DNA of 64,000 nt from Desulfobulbaceae bacterium (lineage in GTDB: Bacteria; Desulfobacterota; Desulfobulbia; Desulfobulbales; Desulfocapsaceae), in NCBI GenBank assembly GCA_003249645.1, contig QKIH01000025.1, positions 1-64,000 on the forward strand, given 5' to 3'. Positions 9,126-18,219 of this stretch are shown piece by piece. The notes beneath the pieces were generated by a model. That model did no database searches. It worked only from the letters and a program-made list of their open reading frames with translations, and was not told where the DNA came from. Both the position numbers and the translations under genes were made by a program. Within the stretch, counting starts at the first letter, position 1. Every line of letters begins with the position of its first letter.

Positions 9126-9658
9126 TCACTGCCCCCCCGCCATTGAAAATTTCGTACAATGCCGCTGGAAAGCGCAGTTATTGCAAATGCATTGTCCTGG
9201 TACTTGTTTTCCAGATAGACACTGCCGCAATTGCACAAACCGGTTTTATCGAAAACAAGACTGGTGCCGTCATAATCGCTGAAACTTTTAAAAGCAGAAG
9301 GAATAGATTCGCCGTCGACTCCACCCGTTGCACCGCCTTTTCCGTATGTTACTGAGCCGTAATCTTCAAAAAGCGTTTCTTTTTCATTTCCGGTGCAGGT
9401 TTTGGAAGATTCGTCATAGTCGAAACAGGTTGTATATTTCCCGTCTTCAAAGATGACTGCTGTAGATTTACGGGTTCTGATTGCCTGAATTCTCATTTTC
9501 TGCATATTGCTATGAAGGTCCATTGCAGCGGCACGAAGCCGTGCGTTTGGCCTAATTTTTGAGAAGAATGGCGTCGCCATTGCTGCCAGTATCCCCGCAA
9601 CACATAGTACGGTTATGACTTCAACAAGCGTAAATCCTCTATTATTTTTTGCATGCAT
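9116..9658 (-). CDS. fimT: FimT/GspH-type pseudopilin, first gene of the pilus tip operon
   Basis: 180 aa with the prepilin motif NRGFTLVEVITVLCVAGILA at the N-terminus, G/F cleavage site and E+5, followed by SKIRPNARLRAAAMDLHSNM, characteristic of the FimT/GspH family. Four cysteines in the C-terminal half could form disulfides. It is the promoter-proximal gene of the operon; about 850 bases of largely non-coding DNA lie upstream, so the operon promoter should be just right of 9658. FimT and FimU are close relatives and cannot be separated by reading alone. Confidence 0.85.
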   Translation of the reverse strand: MHAKNNRGFTLVEVITVLCVAGILAAMATPFFSKIRPNARLRAAAMDLHSNMQKMRIQAIRTRKSTAVIFEDGKYTTCFDYDESSKTCTGNEKETLFEDYGSVTYGKGGATGGVDGESIPSAFKSFSDYDGTSLVFDKTGLCNCGSVYLENKYQDNAFAITALSSGIVRNFQWRGGSEWN

Positions 9659-10509
9659 AATTCAATGTGTCTAAGAAGTTGAATTTTATTTAATTCTTTG
9701 CAGCTGTGTCCTTTTTTTAACTTGATGCAACAATGAAAAATGTTTTTCACCAATACACGAGATATTGGATATTGCTAATTTAAGAAGTGTTAAGAATGGT
9801 TAAGGAAAAAGACTTTATAATAACGGGATTAAAGGAAGATGAACCGAAAAAATTGATCGTAATGTTAGGCAGATGGAGCAAATAATCCCTGATCCGGATA
9901 TCAGAAAAGTAAACATTGTTGAATGTAACGACAGCGAACGAGAGGGCGTGGGGAAAAACTTCAAAATGTTAGGAGGCCAAATGTATGGAGTTGAAGGCAA
10001 TGTGTTAAGAATTGTAAAGAATGTAAAGTACCCTATGCTTATTAACACATCACAACGAAAACAAAATCTAATAATATTATTGTTATTAGCTATTTACTGT
10101 TCTTTATTATCGATTTTTCCTATTCTGACAAATGCAATCATTTCGCGATCTTTTTCGCTCAGCTATCTCATCCTGAAGGGCCGCTATCTTTGCTTCAAGC
10201 TGTTTTATCTGCTGGCCAACAGTGGAAAATTAGGATTCAGAACTTTAACCTTTATCGTATTCTCCAATTGCTGAAGAAAACAATGAAAAATAGAAGAACA
10301 GATGTTTGTAATGAGCTGATATCTAGACATTGGCATCAACACCGAAAACCGAGCCGGATAGCGACAAAGTCATCTTTTGGCCACATTGTTATCAGCCAGC
10401 TAAACTTTACATAATTTTACATTCTCATATTTCAACTTACGATAAAATGATATCAGGAACAGAAAAAAACTTTCTATTTCAATAAATCTTACCGTATCGG
10501 GGAAACGCC
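9659..10509. other. 850-base AT-rich interval upstream of the pilus operon
   Basis: No intact gene is recognised. On the plus strand a 29-codon frame starting at 9796 (MVKEKDFIITGLKEDEPKKL) ends at a stop and is followed in another frame by a 133-codon run at 9873-10274 whose first half is hydrophilic and whose second half is low-complexity and hydrophobic. This could be the remnant of a decayed gene or chance. The interval should hold the leftward pilus operon promoter and the rightward promoter of the FlxA-like gene. Confidence 0.4.
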
Positions 10510-10977
10510 ATGTCAACGATTGGATCACTGCAATCTTCTGCTATATCAGCTTCTGTAATCTCAACCGTGACTTCAACGAAACAAGAAGATGAAGAAAAGG
10601 AACAATCTTACTCCTCTTCCCTCTTTAACACTGAAGACACGGTCAATATCTCCGCTGAAGGAGCCGAGCTCAGTCAGAGTGTAGCAGCAACAGGTTCCTC
10701 TGACAGCGCCGACATGGAAACATCGACATCTGCTGAAACAACTGCACAAAGTGGTTCAGTATCCGGTGGCTCCGGATCGGGATCAGCGACAGATACCGCA
10801 ACAGAGCAGCAGATCAGTCAGCTTGAAGCACAGATAGCGGCCCTGCAGGAAGAAATTGCCAACCTGAAGGGAAAGGCACAAGGTGATCCTTCAACTGCTC
10901 AACTGCTTGCAGCCAAACAAGCAGAATTGATGTCGCTAGAAGGATCGCTTCAGGAACTGCTCCTGGAAGAGGCTTAA
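10510..10977 (+). CDS. FlxA-like coiled-coil protein of unknown function
   Basis: 155 aa, no signal peptide or membrane helix. The first two thirds are Ser/Thr/Ala/Glu-rich and probably disordered, including a Gly-Ser linker (SGSVSGGSGSGSATDT). The C-terminal 55 residues form a strong coiled coil (QQISQLEAQIAALQEEIANL) of the type seen in FlxA-like proteins. The GGGGA-type ribosome binding site lies 6-7 bases before the ATG. It is monocistronic: nothing follows for about 380 bases. The low-complexity head followed by a heptad region suggests an oligomerising accessory protein; a flagellar link would rest only on the FlxA resemblance. Confidence 0.6.
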   Translation: MSTIGSLQSSAISASVISTVTSTKQEDEEKEQSYSSSLFNTEDTVNISAEGAELSQSVAATGSSDSADMETSTSAETTAQSGSVSGGSGSGSATDTATEQQISQLEAQIAALQEEIANLKGKAQGDPSTAQLLAAKQAELMSLEGSLQELLLEEA

Positions 10978-11354
10978 TTCACGGTTTCGATAGCGGCAAA
11001 TTTCATAATAAGCCGCTGCGATTTTCAGTTTGTTTGAGTTTGGTCCAGCAGACAATACTGCATGTTCAACGTGGTAGATACAGAGTGTTTGACATATTCA
11101 CAAAGTTTATCTGTAAGTAAATGAAATACTTATCTAAAATGTGATTCCCCCCTTCATGTCAACGGCGCATATTGACCATAATCAAGGCCCTTCATATCCT
11201 TCAACAGCCGTCATTCCTTACCTCAATATTTTTCATTTTTGTTACATAAAATGAAATTGATTTGGCCGCATATTGTCCGTTGACAATCTCTTGCAACATT
11301 GTATATCTCATGATCTGGATTTTTATTTTTATTTAACCGGTTAAAGGAGAAAAA
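10978..11354. other. Non-coding interval with ferredoxin promoter and a palindrome
   Basis: No gene is visible. It contains a 9-base inverted repeat (TTTCATTTT and AAAATGAAA, 11231-11239 and 11248-11256, 8-base spacer) just upstream of the ferredoxin promoter, which could be a regulator site or weak terminator of the coiled-coil gene. Confidence 0.4.
11280..11307 (+). promoter_or_regulatory. Probable sigma-70 promoter of the ferredoxin gene
   Basis: TTGACA at 11280-11285 and TATATC at 11302-11307, separated by 16 bases. The next gene starts at 11355, giving a leader of about 40 bases that contains AAAGGAG. The TTTCATTTT palindrome lies about 25 bases upstream of the -35 box. This is a sequence-pattern call only. 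Confidence 0.5.
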
Positions 11355-11534
11355 ATGCATAAAATAGACCCTGATGAATGTCAATTTTGTGGTGCATGTC
11401 TGAGCGCCTGCCCTTCTGATGCAATCATCCATCCAAAAGGCAAAAATTACTACGAAATAACTGATGATTGTGTTGATTGCGGTTCCTGCGAAGCCGAATG
11501 CGGTTTCAATGCAATTAGTTCTGATGCCAAGTAA
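11355..11534 (+). CDS. Small 2[4Fe-4S] bacterial-type ferredoxin
   Basis: 59 aa, starting MHKIDPDECQFCGACLSACP. It contains two cluster motifs: CxxCxxCxxxCP at residues 9-20 (FCGACLSACP) and CVDCGSCEAEC at about 39-49, giving eight Cys for two [4Fe-4S] clusters, although the second motif lacks the usual Pro after its fourth Cys. It is a soluble cytoplasmic low-potential electron carrier, as used by oxidoreductases of anaerobes. The ribosome binding site AAAGGAG is 6 bases upstream. It has its own probable promoter and no close neighbour, so it is likely monocistronic. The second half is unusually acidic. Its specific redox partner cannot be told from this window. Confidence 0.9.
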   Translation: MHKIDPDECQFCGACLSACPSDAIIHPKGKNYYEITDDCVDCGSCEAECGFNAISSDAK

Positions 11535-12188
11535 ATCAAAACTGCTGCTATGGCTTTTGTGATCAGCAAAGTCCAATTGACAACGACAACTGAGCCATCT
11601 CAGATGCCGTTGTCAATATCACTGGAATTCTCTCTCAGCACATCCCTAAGTTAAAGCACATCCGACAAAAAATATTGTTCAACCGTATACAATGCAGCCG
11701 TACGGTTAATTCCGGGGCTTCATCTCGGCGCCCCTTCTTCCGATCCCGCGCTCCGGATATTTCCTAAGAATATCATCTCCTAACTCAATGATCCTTGGCG
11801 GCAGTTCAGTCATGATTTCAAAAAGGTATCTTCCAAAAAGCCTTCTGAAAATCAGTAACATTGGGGGAGAAAACGTTTTTTTTAACGCCATGAATCTTTT
11901 GTATTGTAACAATCAATATCCGTTAGTATATTCTCAATTTTTTTCCAATGAGGTAGTTCTCTAACAATAAAATTATCCAAGAGCAGGATCCGTTAATTGT
12001 TGGCAAATAAACAAAATTGATTCAACCCTGCCAAATAAATTTTTCTTAATTTTATCTGTAATTGCAATGGTGTTAGCTGGATCTCTTCTACAAAAACAGC
12101 TCCATTTAATGCCAGGGCAACAATAATAGGCGTATCAATTCAGGCTTCACCAACTTATTCATTCTACAATTTTTAAAAGGAGTCGATC
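11535..12188. other. 650-base interval without a convincing gene
   Basis: A short minus-strand frame (11706-11891, 61 codons from ATG, basic, ending near MKPRN) is open but has only a weak AAAGAT before its ATG and no recognised motif; it is not called as a gene. The right end should contain the promoter of the DUF3015 gene; its AAAAGGAG ribosome binding site is at about 12175-12182. Confidence 0.4.
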
Positions 12189-12674
12189 ATGCGTAAAATT
12201 TTTAAAGCGTTGGCAATCACTGTCCCCATGCTGGCAATTCTTCCACAAACCGGTATGGCGGCTCGTGATTTTAAAGACATTTATGTCGAATGCGGTCTTG
12301 GATCAATCATTGCTCCTCACAACAAGTATGTTGCCGTGTCCACCAACGTAACCTGGGACCTTGGTTCTACAGCAATCAGTACCAATATTTCCTGTCCTGA
12401 AAACTGCAAAGGCGGTAAAGCAAAAATCGCTGCCTTTATTTATGATTCTCAGGATATTCTGTTAAACGAACTTGCCAGCGGAAGCGGTGACTATCTTGAT
12501 GCACTGGTTGAATTAAGCGGCATTGACCAGAGCGAAAAAGCCACCTTCATCAATCGTCTTCGTGATAATGTAAAAGCAGAATTAATCACTGACGATCTTA
12601 CTTCCAAAACCCAGTATCAGAAATCAGAACAATTTTACAACATCGTTATCAGTACCCTTGATAACCTTGCGTAA
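12189..12674 (+). CDS. DUF3015-family exported protein
   Basis: 161 aa with a signal peptide (about residues 1-24, ending GMAA). The mature part has the DUF3015 pattern: ECGLGSI near the start, TNVTWDLGSTAISTNISC in the middle, and a helical C-terminal part beginning ELASGSGDYLDALVELSG. Proteins of this family are periplasmic and of unknown function; three to four Cys may form disulfides or bind a ligand. The ribosome binding site AAAGGAG is well placed. A strong terminator follows, then the DUF4105 gene on the same strand. A functional link between the two is plausible from their adjacency but is inference. Confidence 0.75.
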   Translation: MRKIFKALAITVPMLAILPQTGMAARDFKDIYVECGLGSIIAPHNKYVAVSTNVTWDLGSTAISTNISCPENCKGGKAKIAAFIYDSQDILLNELASGSGDYLDALVELSGIDQSEKATFINRLRDNVKAELITDDLTSKTQYQKSEQFYNIVISTLDNLA

Positions 12675-12696
12675 TTGCTGAAATCAGTTTTACAGA

Positions 12697-12726
12697 AAAG
12701 AGTGTGCAGTACTGCACGCTCTTTTT
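12697..12726 (+). terminator. Intrinsic terminator between DUF3015 and DUF4105 genes
   Basis: A 13-base perfect inverted repeat (AAAGAGTGTGCAG, 2-base spacer, CTGCACGCTCTTT) followed directly by T residues. It lies 22 bases after the DUF3015 stop and 12 bases before the DUF4105 start, so it would reduce or stop read-through and make the exported DUF3015 protein more abundant than the downstream product. Confidence 0.85.
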
Positions 12727-12738
12727 TCGTTTTGAATA

Positions 12739-14643
12739 ATGCTAAAACGTTTCTCTTTTCTTTTTTCTTTCGTTCTCAATGTATGGGTATTCTGTTATGC
12801 AGCAATCCCTGCATTTTGTTTTCCCCTTCCGCCAGATGAAATACTGCATTCTCTAGCAGACAATCCCGGCTGGCAGAAGCTGCTGTATTTTGATCCGAAA
12901 AAGTCTTCCAGCACGGTTTTAAGTGATGATTTCTTTCTTACGGAAAATGGTCGGCATGACCCTGTTGCTGAACTTGCAGCAACAATTTCTGCGTATGATC
13001 AGAATATTCAATCAGGTAGACATCAAGGGACAGATACTGATCCGCAATGCAGATTTCCTGCTCGATATTTCTGGCTGTCAAAACAGCTGCGGTTGCCTGA
13101 TTATCAGGATATTCCAGCTGGATGTGGAAAACTGACAAGATGGGAAATTCTAAACTCCACAAAAAGCATCTCCGTTCTCATGGTAAGCGGATTCCTTGGC
13201 AATCCGGCTTCAACTTTTGGACATGCAATGCTTACGTTCAATTCCGGCACCACGGAGGGAATTGATCTTTTTGACTCGACACTGAGTTACGGTGCTCTCG
13301 TCCCAGAGGGTGAAAACACCATTGTATATGTAGCAAAAGGTTTGTTCGGCGGCTATATTGCCGGATTTTCTGACAAGTACTTTTATACTCAGGACCTTGT
13401 CTATTCGCATACAGAATTCCGGGATATCTGGGAATATCGGCTGCACCTGTCCGATGACGAACAGAAACTTCTCATTTTGCATCTCTGGGAAATTGCAGGG
13501 AAGCAATTCGCTTACTTTTTTCTGAATAAAAATTGTGCCTATATGCTTGCACAATTTCTCGATATAGCCCTTGATGACCATATTCTTGAGCAAACTAATG
13601 TCTGGTATGCGCCTAATGAACTTTTTTTCCGGTTAGCCGATGTCGACAAAAAAAGAAAACAGCAGGACCGCTCACCATTGATTGATTTTGTAACCTTTAT
13701 TCCCTCAAGTCAACGATTGCTGCAAGCCAGTGTCAAAACAATGGACACGACCACCAATACGGCTTTTGCAAATATTATCCATTCTGACTTTTCAACGTTT
13801 CAACAAGAACTTGATACTTTAGAGATTCAGCAAAAAATCAACCTGCTCGATTGTCTTATGACATATCTGCAATACCAGAAGATCTCACAGGGCAAGCACC
13901 TTGATCCTAACATACAGCGTAATACATTAAAAATTCTCCAGACCCGTTACAGCCTCCCCATCCAGAAGCCGCAAAAAGGTGAAGTAGCCTCAATTGACGC
14001 CCCTACTGAAGGCGCTGCTCCCATGCAGACCGGTATCAGCGTAGCGACAACAAGTACAGGAGAGACTTCAACCATCCTTCATCTCAGCCAATACAAATAT
14101 GACCTTCTCGGTCTTAACAGTCTTGATAAGGACGAACTCGTGGTAGGTGATCTTGCACTCGGCTATTCATACGATGAAAACAGCATTTTCATCGATTCCT
14201 TTGACATATTAAAAATCACCCATCTGAATACACTTGCAACTGAATTTGACGGGCAAAGTCCATGGTCCTGGCAGCTGCAAATAGGGCTTAAAAGAGCCTC
14301 TTTAGCAGATCTGCACAGACTCGACGGAAGTATTGGTTTTGGAGGCGGTTTTGCGTGGGCTTTGACAGATCAGATCACGCCCTATTTTATGATCGATGCC
14401 AGTGGTCATACCCAAGAAAGTTATCTGCGTCTTACTCCACAGTTGGGCTTTCTGGGTGATTTCGGCAGATTTAAAACCCTCATCATCCTGAAAGAAGAAA
14501 GTGATGGATATGAAGGCAGGTTTGACACACAACTAGACAGCAGCATGCAGTATAATTTCAGCCCGAATCACGCATTTTCCATAAAGGTTGACTATCAGCA
14601 AGAAGATTTCATCTATTCAGCAGGCTTCTCATATTCCTTCTAA
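12739..14643 (+). CDS. DUF4105 (Lnb-like) envelope protein with C-terminal beta-rich domain
   Basis: 634 aa with a signal peptide (about residues 1-28). Residues about 140-290 match the DUF4105/Lnb N-terminal periplasmic domain: NPASTFGHAMLTF and, further on, FFLNKNCAYMLAQFLD, an H and C pair like that of papain/NlpC-type folds. The C-terminal third (about 430-634) has alternating hydrophobic strands and ends in IYSAGFSYSF, the terminal aromatic typical of outer-membrane beta-barrel proteins. The family is thought to be envelope-located and possibly peptidase-like, but no substrate is known. No good Shine-Dalgarno precedes the ATG and a terminator lies just upstream, so expression is probably low or separately started. 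Confidence 0.8.
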   Translation: MLKRFSFLFSFVLNVWVFCYAAIPAFCFPLPPDEILHSLADNPGWQKLLYFDPKKSSSTVLSDDFFLTENGRHDPVAELAATISAYDQNIQSGRHQGTDTDPQCRFPARYFWLSKQLRLPDYQDIPAGCGKLTRWEILNSTKSISVLMVSGFLGNPASTFGHAMLTFNSGTTEGIDLFDSTLSYGALVPEGENTIVYVAKGLFGGYIAGFSDKYFYTQDLVYSHTEFRDIWEYRLHLSDDEQKLLILHLWEIAGKQFAYFFLNKNCAYMLAQFLDIALDDHILEQTNVWYAPNELFFRLADVDKKRKQQDRSPLIDFVTFIPSSQRLLQASVKTMDTTTNTAFANIIHSDFSTFQQELDTLEIQQKINLLDCLMTYLQYQKISQGKHLDPNIQRNTLKILQTRYSLPIQKPQKGEVASIDAPTEGAAPMQTGISVATTSTGETSTILHLSQYKYDLLGLNSLDKDELVVGDLALGYSYDENSIFIDSFDILKITHLNTLATEFDGQSPWSWQLQIGLKRASLADLHRLDGSIGFGGGFAWALTDQITPYFMIDASGHTQESYLRLTPQLGFLGDFGRFKTLIILKEESDGYEGRFDTQLDSSMQYNFSPNHAFSIKVDYQQEDFIYSAGFSYSF

Positions 14644-14767
14644 GACGACCAAAAGTGTCTGCAATAAAAGAAAAGTGTTTTACGACTCTAAACGATCATA
14701 TGAATGCAGCTTTTTTTTTTGAACAGGAATTATTCACAAAACAGTTTGTTGTCAAAATGTTAGACAG

Positions 14768-16882
14768 CTACAGGAGAATAAAAACAAAGCAGATAATGTC
14801 GTTTTTATAGCCGTCATTTACCTTATATTCTCTGTAGCCCTCTGAAACCTGCAGGCCAAGTACATATGGTCGGCCATCAAATTCGATAATGGCGGCACGC
14901 CGAACGCCCTGCTTATCGGTGAAATATGACTGATCAAGATCCAGCCTGCTTCCTTCAGGATAATCGGGAGAAGTCGATGATATAATCATCCCGTTCCGGC
15001 TTGTAAAAAGAGCAAAACTTCCCTCTTTTACCATCTTCTGTTCATCCTTGGGCAGCACATCGTTCAACATCGCCCTGAATTGCGGCTCGGAATCAAAAAC
15101 GATCTGGATAACCCCGACCCCCTTATTTTCATTTTGCGGATCACGAACAGCCGTGCTGTAAATATATGTCGGGCGATTTCCGTACAAAGGTGTCGGTTGA
15201 AACTCGGATACACAATAATCTTTTGCGGATTTGAGACTCAGAGCCTTTTTAACCAGGGCAGAATCGAGGTATGTTCCAACAAACATCTGCTTTTGAGGAA
15301 GATCATCACTGAGAAGAATCTCCTCCAGTTCATCAGGCGGTTCTGAAACGGCTAGCACCATTCCGCCTGTATCGGCAAGAACTAGACGGAGATATGGTGT
15401 GTAGAGGTTATTGATGTACTGCAGCATTCCGGTCAGTTTTTTCTGTTCATCTTCCGTTATTGTTCGTAGCTTTAATTTTGCCAGAGTTTCCCGGAAAAGC
15501 GGAGTCATTGCCCACCAACACACATCGTTTGCCCGCTCATACAGGTTTCTATCCGCAATATTATTGCCTTGAAAAGCACGAAACTGGATATCATTAAACA
15601 GTGCCTGAACAATGGTGTTTTGCAGATTGATGATCGCCGAAGAGAACAGCCCGTGAATCTCCTCCCCTATCCATTTCACGAAATGGAGAACCTGGACAAA
15701 GGCTTTCGCTTCATACTGCAATGCCTTTACCTGACCATTAATGCCGTCAACCTTCATATCATCCAAAAGATCTTCCGAACGCTTCTGAATAACGGCCAGT
15801 TCTCTCGAGAGATTTTTAAGCGCCTTGCCGGTATCTTTTGTATCGGTATTGCTGTTTTGCTGGTAGAAAGCCGTTTTAAGTTCTACCATGGCCAAGCCAT
15901 ACCATGTGAGCCCCATAAATCCCTGATATCCATCAGTCGGCATAACCGTTGCCAGATATGTCTTTCCGTTTAAGGTTATATATTGGTATTCCTGAGTAAG
16001 ATCGGTGGAGAACCGCGTCGTTTTAAAATTTTTCCCGGCATCATTGATAAACATCACCCTGCCCTGATCGTTGAGAACGGCAATGATGATTGCAGGATTA
16101 CCCTGACCGAGATCAGAAAAGATCCGGTTCATTTCATCACCGAAATCAAAACACAGACACAAGGTTCCTAAAGAAGCCCTGGTTTCGGGATTTAAAATTT
16201 TCTGAGAGTATATCAGCACCTCTCCTTTTTCAGGAAGCAAATCCGATTTACGGAAGGTTTCTACATAGGGGTCTCCTTTCTTGCTCAGATCAATTTTCTG
16301 GGTCTGACCAAGCAGCGGATCCCTTGAATGGGAGATATGATTGGAAGGATCAAGATTCACAACGACATTTCCCCGGGTATCGACAACTATAATTTCATTA
16401 TATACCGTGTATTCGTATTGATAATCTGCCAATCGCTTCCGGACAAGCTCCGCACGGCTCCGGATAATATCCGGATCAGTTTCTGTTGCGGCAAACTTGA
16501 GCAGCTGCACAATTTCACCATCGGTTGCCAGATAACCCACATCGGCGGTTCGTTCAAACAGGTTTCTTTTCAGGATATTAATAGCGAATTTGGCAGAATC
16601 CTGGATCTCAAAGACCACTTTTTTAAACATCTCAATCAGGATTGCATCGATCAGCTGCTGCTGAATGGCACTGTACTGTGTTTTGGTGGTGCGCATGTCC
16701 TCTATCAGAGGACCGAACAGCGCAGCGGCTTCCGAAGGCATCCGACCTGTCTCTATCATGCCTGCAGTAATGGCCCCGCCCCATCGTTTATTGACAGCTT
16801 TGAAGTTATCAATATAGGAGGCGATTTCCGGAATGGTATGGAGAAGACGATCTTTATCCTGTAAAGCAGTGTTAATATCCAT
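14768..16882 (-). CDS. Cytosolic tandem Cache-like sensory protein without visible output domain
   Basis: 704 aa without a signal peptide or membrane helix. It has two similar halves: each has a helical segment carrying an NL(F/Y)ER motif (NLFERTADVGYLA near residue 112, NLYERANDVCWWA near 450) followed by a Cache-like alpha/beta region (TVYNEIIVVDTRGNVVVNLD; LVLADTGGMVLAVSE). Cache domains normally sense small molecules outside the cell, so a soluble tandem form is unusual. No kinase, GGDEF, HD or methyl-accepting domain is visible. The gene is transcribed in the same direction as the HD-GYP/hybrid kinase pair 257 bases upstream. Function unknown; a ligand-binding signalling partner is the best inference. 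Confidence 0.7.
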   Translation of the reverse strand: MDINTALQDKDRLLHTIPEIASYIDNFKAVNKRWGGAITAGMIETGRMPSEAAALFGPLIEDMRTTKTQYSAIQQQLIDAILIEMFKKVVFEIQDSAKFAINILKRNLFERTADVGYLATDGEIVQLLKFAATETDPDIIRSRAELVRKRLADYQYEYTVYNEIIVVDTRGNVVVNLDPSNHISHSRDPLLGQTQKIDLSKKGDPYVETFRKSDLLPEKGEVLIYSQKILNPETRASLGTLCLCFDFGDEMNRIFSDLGQGNPAIIIAVLNDQGRVMFINDAGKNFKTTRFSTDLTQEYQYITLNGKTYLATVMPTDGYQGFMGLTWYGLAMVELKTAFYQQNSNTDTKDTGKALKNLSRELAVIQKRSEDLLDDMKVDGINGQVKALQYEAKAFVQVLHFVKWIGEEIHGLFSSAIINLQNTIVQALFNDIQFRAFQGNNIADRNLYERANDVCWWAMTPLFRETLAKLKLRTITEDEQKKLTGMLQYINNLYTPYLRLVLADTGGMVLAVSEPPDELEEILLSDDLPQKQMFVGTYLDSALVKKALSLKSAKDYCVSEFQPTPLYGNRPTYIYSTAVRDPQNENKGVGVIQIVFDSEPQFRAMLNDVLPKDEQKMVKEGSFALFTSRNGMIISSTSPDYPEGSRLDLDQSYFTDKQGVRRAAIIEFDGRPYVLGLQVSEGYREYKVNDGYKNDIICFVFILL

Positions 16883-17044
16883 GGGTAAAACTCATAATGA
16901 AAGAATTCGGCTAAACCCAGCTGACAAAGAAAAACCGTCAGCTCCTTTTTCGTACATCAACAGCTTATTCAATTCATACAATCGTATAACAAACGAATTA
17001 AAAGATGAAATTAATAATAATTACATTCTATTATTATCAACTAT

Positions 17045-17060
17045 TTTACATTTATGTAAA
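17045..17060. repeat. Palindromic site upstream of the Cache protein gene
   Basis: TTTACAT and ATGTAAA arms separated by TT in the AT-rich gap between the HD-GYP gene and the Cache protein gene, about 165 bases upstream of the latter. It has the form of an operator for a dimeric regulator or a weak hairpin. There is no further support. Confidence 0.3.
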
Positions 17061-17139
17061 TTTTCAGAAAGATCAGGAAAGGTTTTATATCAATTCGAAC
17101 CAGACGATGAAGTGGTATTCTCTTAAAGAGAAGCCTAAC

Positions 17140-18219
17140 TTATAATACCGAATCTTTAGAGGGAGAAGGAAGGCATCCGCATCCAAGCTCGATATTGTCT
17201 TCAAAACTGAAGCCGGGCGCAGATATCAGTTCAAGACAGACATCGACAATATCTGCCTCATAACGGGTGCCGCGATGTTCACGCAACTCATTCATGGCAA
17301 CCTCAAACCCCAGCGCCGGGCGGTATGGACGAAAGGAACTCTGTGCCTCGGTAACATCGGCAACGGAAATTATTTTTGCTTCAAGCAGGATCTCATTACC
17401 CTTTATTCCCAAAGGGTAACCGGAGCCGTCAATCCGCTCATGATGCTGATAGACAATCTGGGCGATAGGCCATGGAAACGGGATGTTTTTCAGGATATCG
17501 AAACCAACCTGAGGATGAATTTTGATAACATCATGCTCTGCATCAAGCAATTTTCCAGCCCTGCTTAAAATAGAGACGGGGATACGAATCTTGCCTACAT
17601 CATGGAGAAGCCCTGCAATTCTAATCCCTTCGATGACAAAATCGGACAAGCCGAGCTTCTGGCCAATCAGACAGGCCAGCCGGGCGACTTTATGCTGATG
17701 GCCCGCTGTGTATGGATCCCTGATCTCTACCACCCGTGCCATACTGGAAATACTGCAATTGAGCAGAGCCTGTAGCTCAGCGGTCTTTTCCTGAACCTTC
17801 TGTTCAAGCAGGGTGTTCTGATCCATCAGCTGTTTTTTCATCTGGTCAAGCTGAACATGGGTCTGTACCCGTGCCAGCACTTCGGCGGTATGAAACGGCT
17901 TGGTGATATAATCTACAGCTCCAAGCTCAAGCCCCTTCGTTTTGCTGGCAGTATCCTGCATTGCCGTTATAAAAATTATCGGGATCATGGCCGTTTCCGG
18001 ATCTCTCTTTAAGAGAGAGCAGACTTCAAAGCCGTCCATCCCGGGCATCATGACATCAAGCAGGATCAGATTCGGTTTTATCTTCTCCACGTATTCCAGA
18101 GCACTTTCACCCTGCTTACAGACTCCGAACCGATAGGAATTCTTCAGGGTAGCAAGAAGCAGATCGATATTTGTCGGGTTATCATCAACAATAAGAATGA
18201 GGGGCTTTTCTGTACTCAT
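17140..18219 (-). CDS. Response regulator with HD-GYP phosphodiesterase domain
   Basis: 359 aa. The receiver domain (about 1-125) has the acidic pocket VDDN, phospho-acceptor Asp55 in [11 protein letters not shown] and Lys in ITKPFH. A short coiled linker leads to an HD-GYP domain (about 160-335) with [16 protein letters not shown] and [11 protein letters not shown]. Such proteins (RpfG family) hydrolyse cyclic di-GMP on phosphorylation. The start overlaps the stop of the hybrid kinase gene by 4 bases (ATGA), so the two are translated as a pair and the kinase is its likely partner. All key metal-binding residues I could find are present, so it should be active. It probably lowers c-di-GMP in answer to the kinase's ligand. 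Confidence 0.92.
   Translation of the reverse strand: MSTEKPLILIVDDNPTNIDLLLATLKNSYRFGVCKQGESALEYVEKIKPNLILLDVMMPGMDGFEVCSLLKRDPETAMIPIIFITAMQDTASKTKGLELGAVDYITKPFHTAEVLARVQTHVQLDQMKKQLMDQNTLLEQKVQEKTAELQALLNCSISSMARVVEIRDPYTAGHQHKVARLACLIGQKLGLSDFVIEGIRIAGLLHDVGKIRIPVSILSRAGKLLDAEHDVIKIHPQVGFDILKNIPFPWPIAQIVYQHHERIDGSGYPLGIKGNEILLEAKIISVADVTEAQSSFRPYRPALGFEVAMNELREHRGTRYEADIVDVCLELISAPGFSFEDNIELGCGCLPSPSKDSVL

Noticed and set aside
11223-11576. 117-codon minus-strand frame overlapping the ferredoxin
   Set aside because: The plus-strand ferredoxin has eight motif-placed Cys and a clear ribosome binding site; the opposite frame has none of these.
11706-11912. Short basic minus-strand frame
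   Set aside because: Begins at TTG with no ribosome binding site; the only ATG inside has a weak site and no family match.
16328-16864. 178-codon plus-strand frame within the Cache protein gene
   Set aside because: Antisense shadow of a well-supported gene; no ribosome binding site.
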